Below are positions 63,866-64,000 of a stretch of DNA of 64,000 nt, piece by piece. A program made the translations under genes and the position numbers. Each line of letters starts with the position of its first letter. The stretch's first letter is position 1. This stretch comes from Bipolaris cookei (Eukaryota; Ascomycota; Dothideomycetes; Pleosporales; Pleosporaceae): positions 496,001 to 560,000 of the forward strand of contig NRSV01000012.1 of assembly GCA_002286855.1 (NCBI GenBank). Direction: 5' to 3'. The notes beneath the pieces are model-generated. The model was not told the DNA's origin. It saw nothing but the letters and a program-made list of their open reading frames with translations, and did no database searches.

Positions 63866-64000
63866 TTGGAAGATGGATGCATTGGCTAACTATGATAGTG
63901 CGGGAGAGGGAGTATATATAACTCAGTATTCGGTGGCGGGGCACGGTCATCAATGAAGGTCGCCCTACACGACCTTCGCCACCCACGAAGTTCGCCCTGC
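63866..64000. other. window end, unassigned
   Basis: No gene. A short imperfect inverted GAAGGTCG/CGACCTTC motif near 63955-63980. Confidence 0.4.

Overview
The window looks like nuclear DNA of a filamentous ascomycete, most likely a Dothideomycete of the Pleosporales type. That placement is inference. It rests on short introns of about 46-70 nt with GTRNGT donors, CTNAY branch sites and NAG acceptors, on family content typical of Pezizomycotina (DUF3176, Msc7-type aldehyde dehydrogenase, NmrA-like reductase, CYP monooxygenase), and on pogo/Fot1 and Tad1-type transposons. Exon boundaries below were placed by eye from reading frame, conserved family residues and splice consensus.

Positions 1-47500 are a gene-rich euchromatic arm. 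In order: an SGNH-type esterase; a cytochrome P450 with two in-frame stops; an ADP-sugar NUDIX hydrolase; a butanediol/polyol dehydrogenase; an ADH6-type alcohol dehydrogenase; an INO80-complex Ies2-like protein; an NmrA-like reductase; a J-domain protein; COX11; a zf-HIT protein; a membrane-anchored aldehyde dehydrogenase; an SDR; a class-I-like glutamine synthetase homologue; RNase P subunit Rpr2/Rpp21; the mRNA-export helicase SUB2; a 5-kb gene-free stretch rich in simple repeats; a ketopantoate-reductase-like protein with a long disordered tail; a membrane-anchored hexokinase; a broken tRNA-Lys; an AT-rich repeat-bearing interval (37.9-41.4 kb); clamp loader RFC5; a small hydrophilic protein; mitochondrial Mg channel MRS2 and a divergent DUF1115 protein; and a decayed DUF3176 membrane protein. 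Most are housekeeping genes with separate jobs, and no operon-like pathway or biosynthetic cluster is evident. Regulation that can be read directly includes a double MCB box before RFC5 and a CRE/E-box in the MRS2-DUF1115 divergent promoter.

Positions 48075-64000 are a nested transposon island. Two related pogo/Fot1 (DDE_1, DD35D) families are present, both TA-flanked, both with ACGTGG-type inverted termini and both with a CCHC zinc knuckle at the transposase C-terminus. Family 1 comprises copies B, C, F and G; family 2 comprises A, D and E. Copies F and G share one internal-deletion junction, so a non-autonomous derivative has spread. A Tad1-like LINE with open ORF1 and truncated ORF2, a second LINE RNase H fragment, a 199-bp hAT-like MITE with an 8-bp target duplication, and a SNF2-helicase C-terminal fragment are embedded. 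Several dead genes (P450, DUF3176, copy B, copy E) carry C-to-T-type stop codons, which suggests repeat-induced point mutation or an old similar process. Runs or single Ns occur at 49684-49760, 51026, 54590 and 62466, so structures touching those points may be assembly joins.

The most interesting items are the shared-deletion derivative and its head-to-head arrangement, the hAT-like MITE, the 30-bp inverted arms 4.5 kb apart, and the 18-nt micro-exon with an apparently non-AG acceptor in the butanediol dehydrogenase gene.
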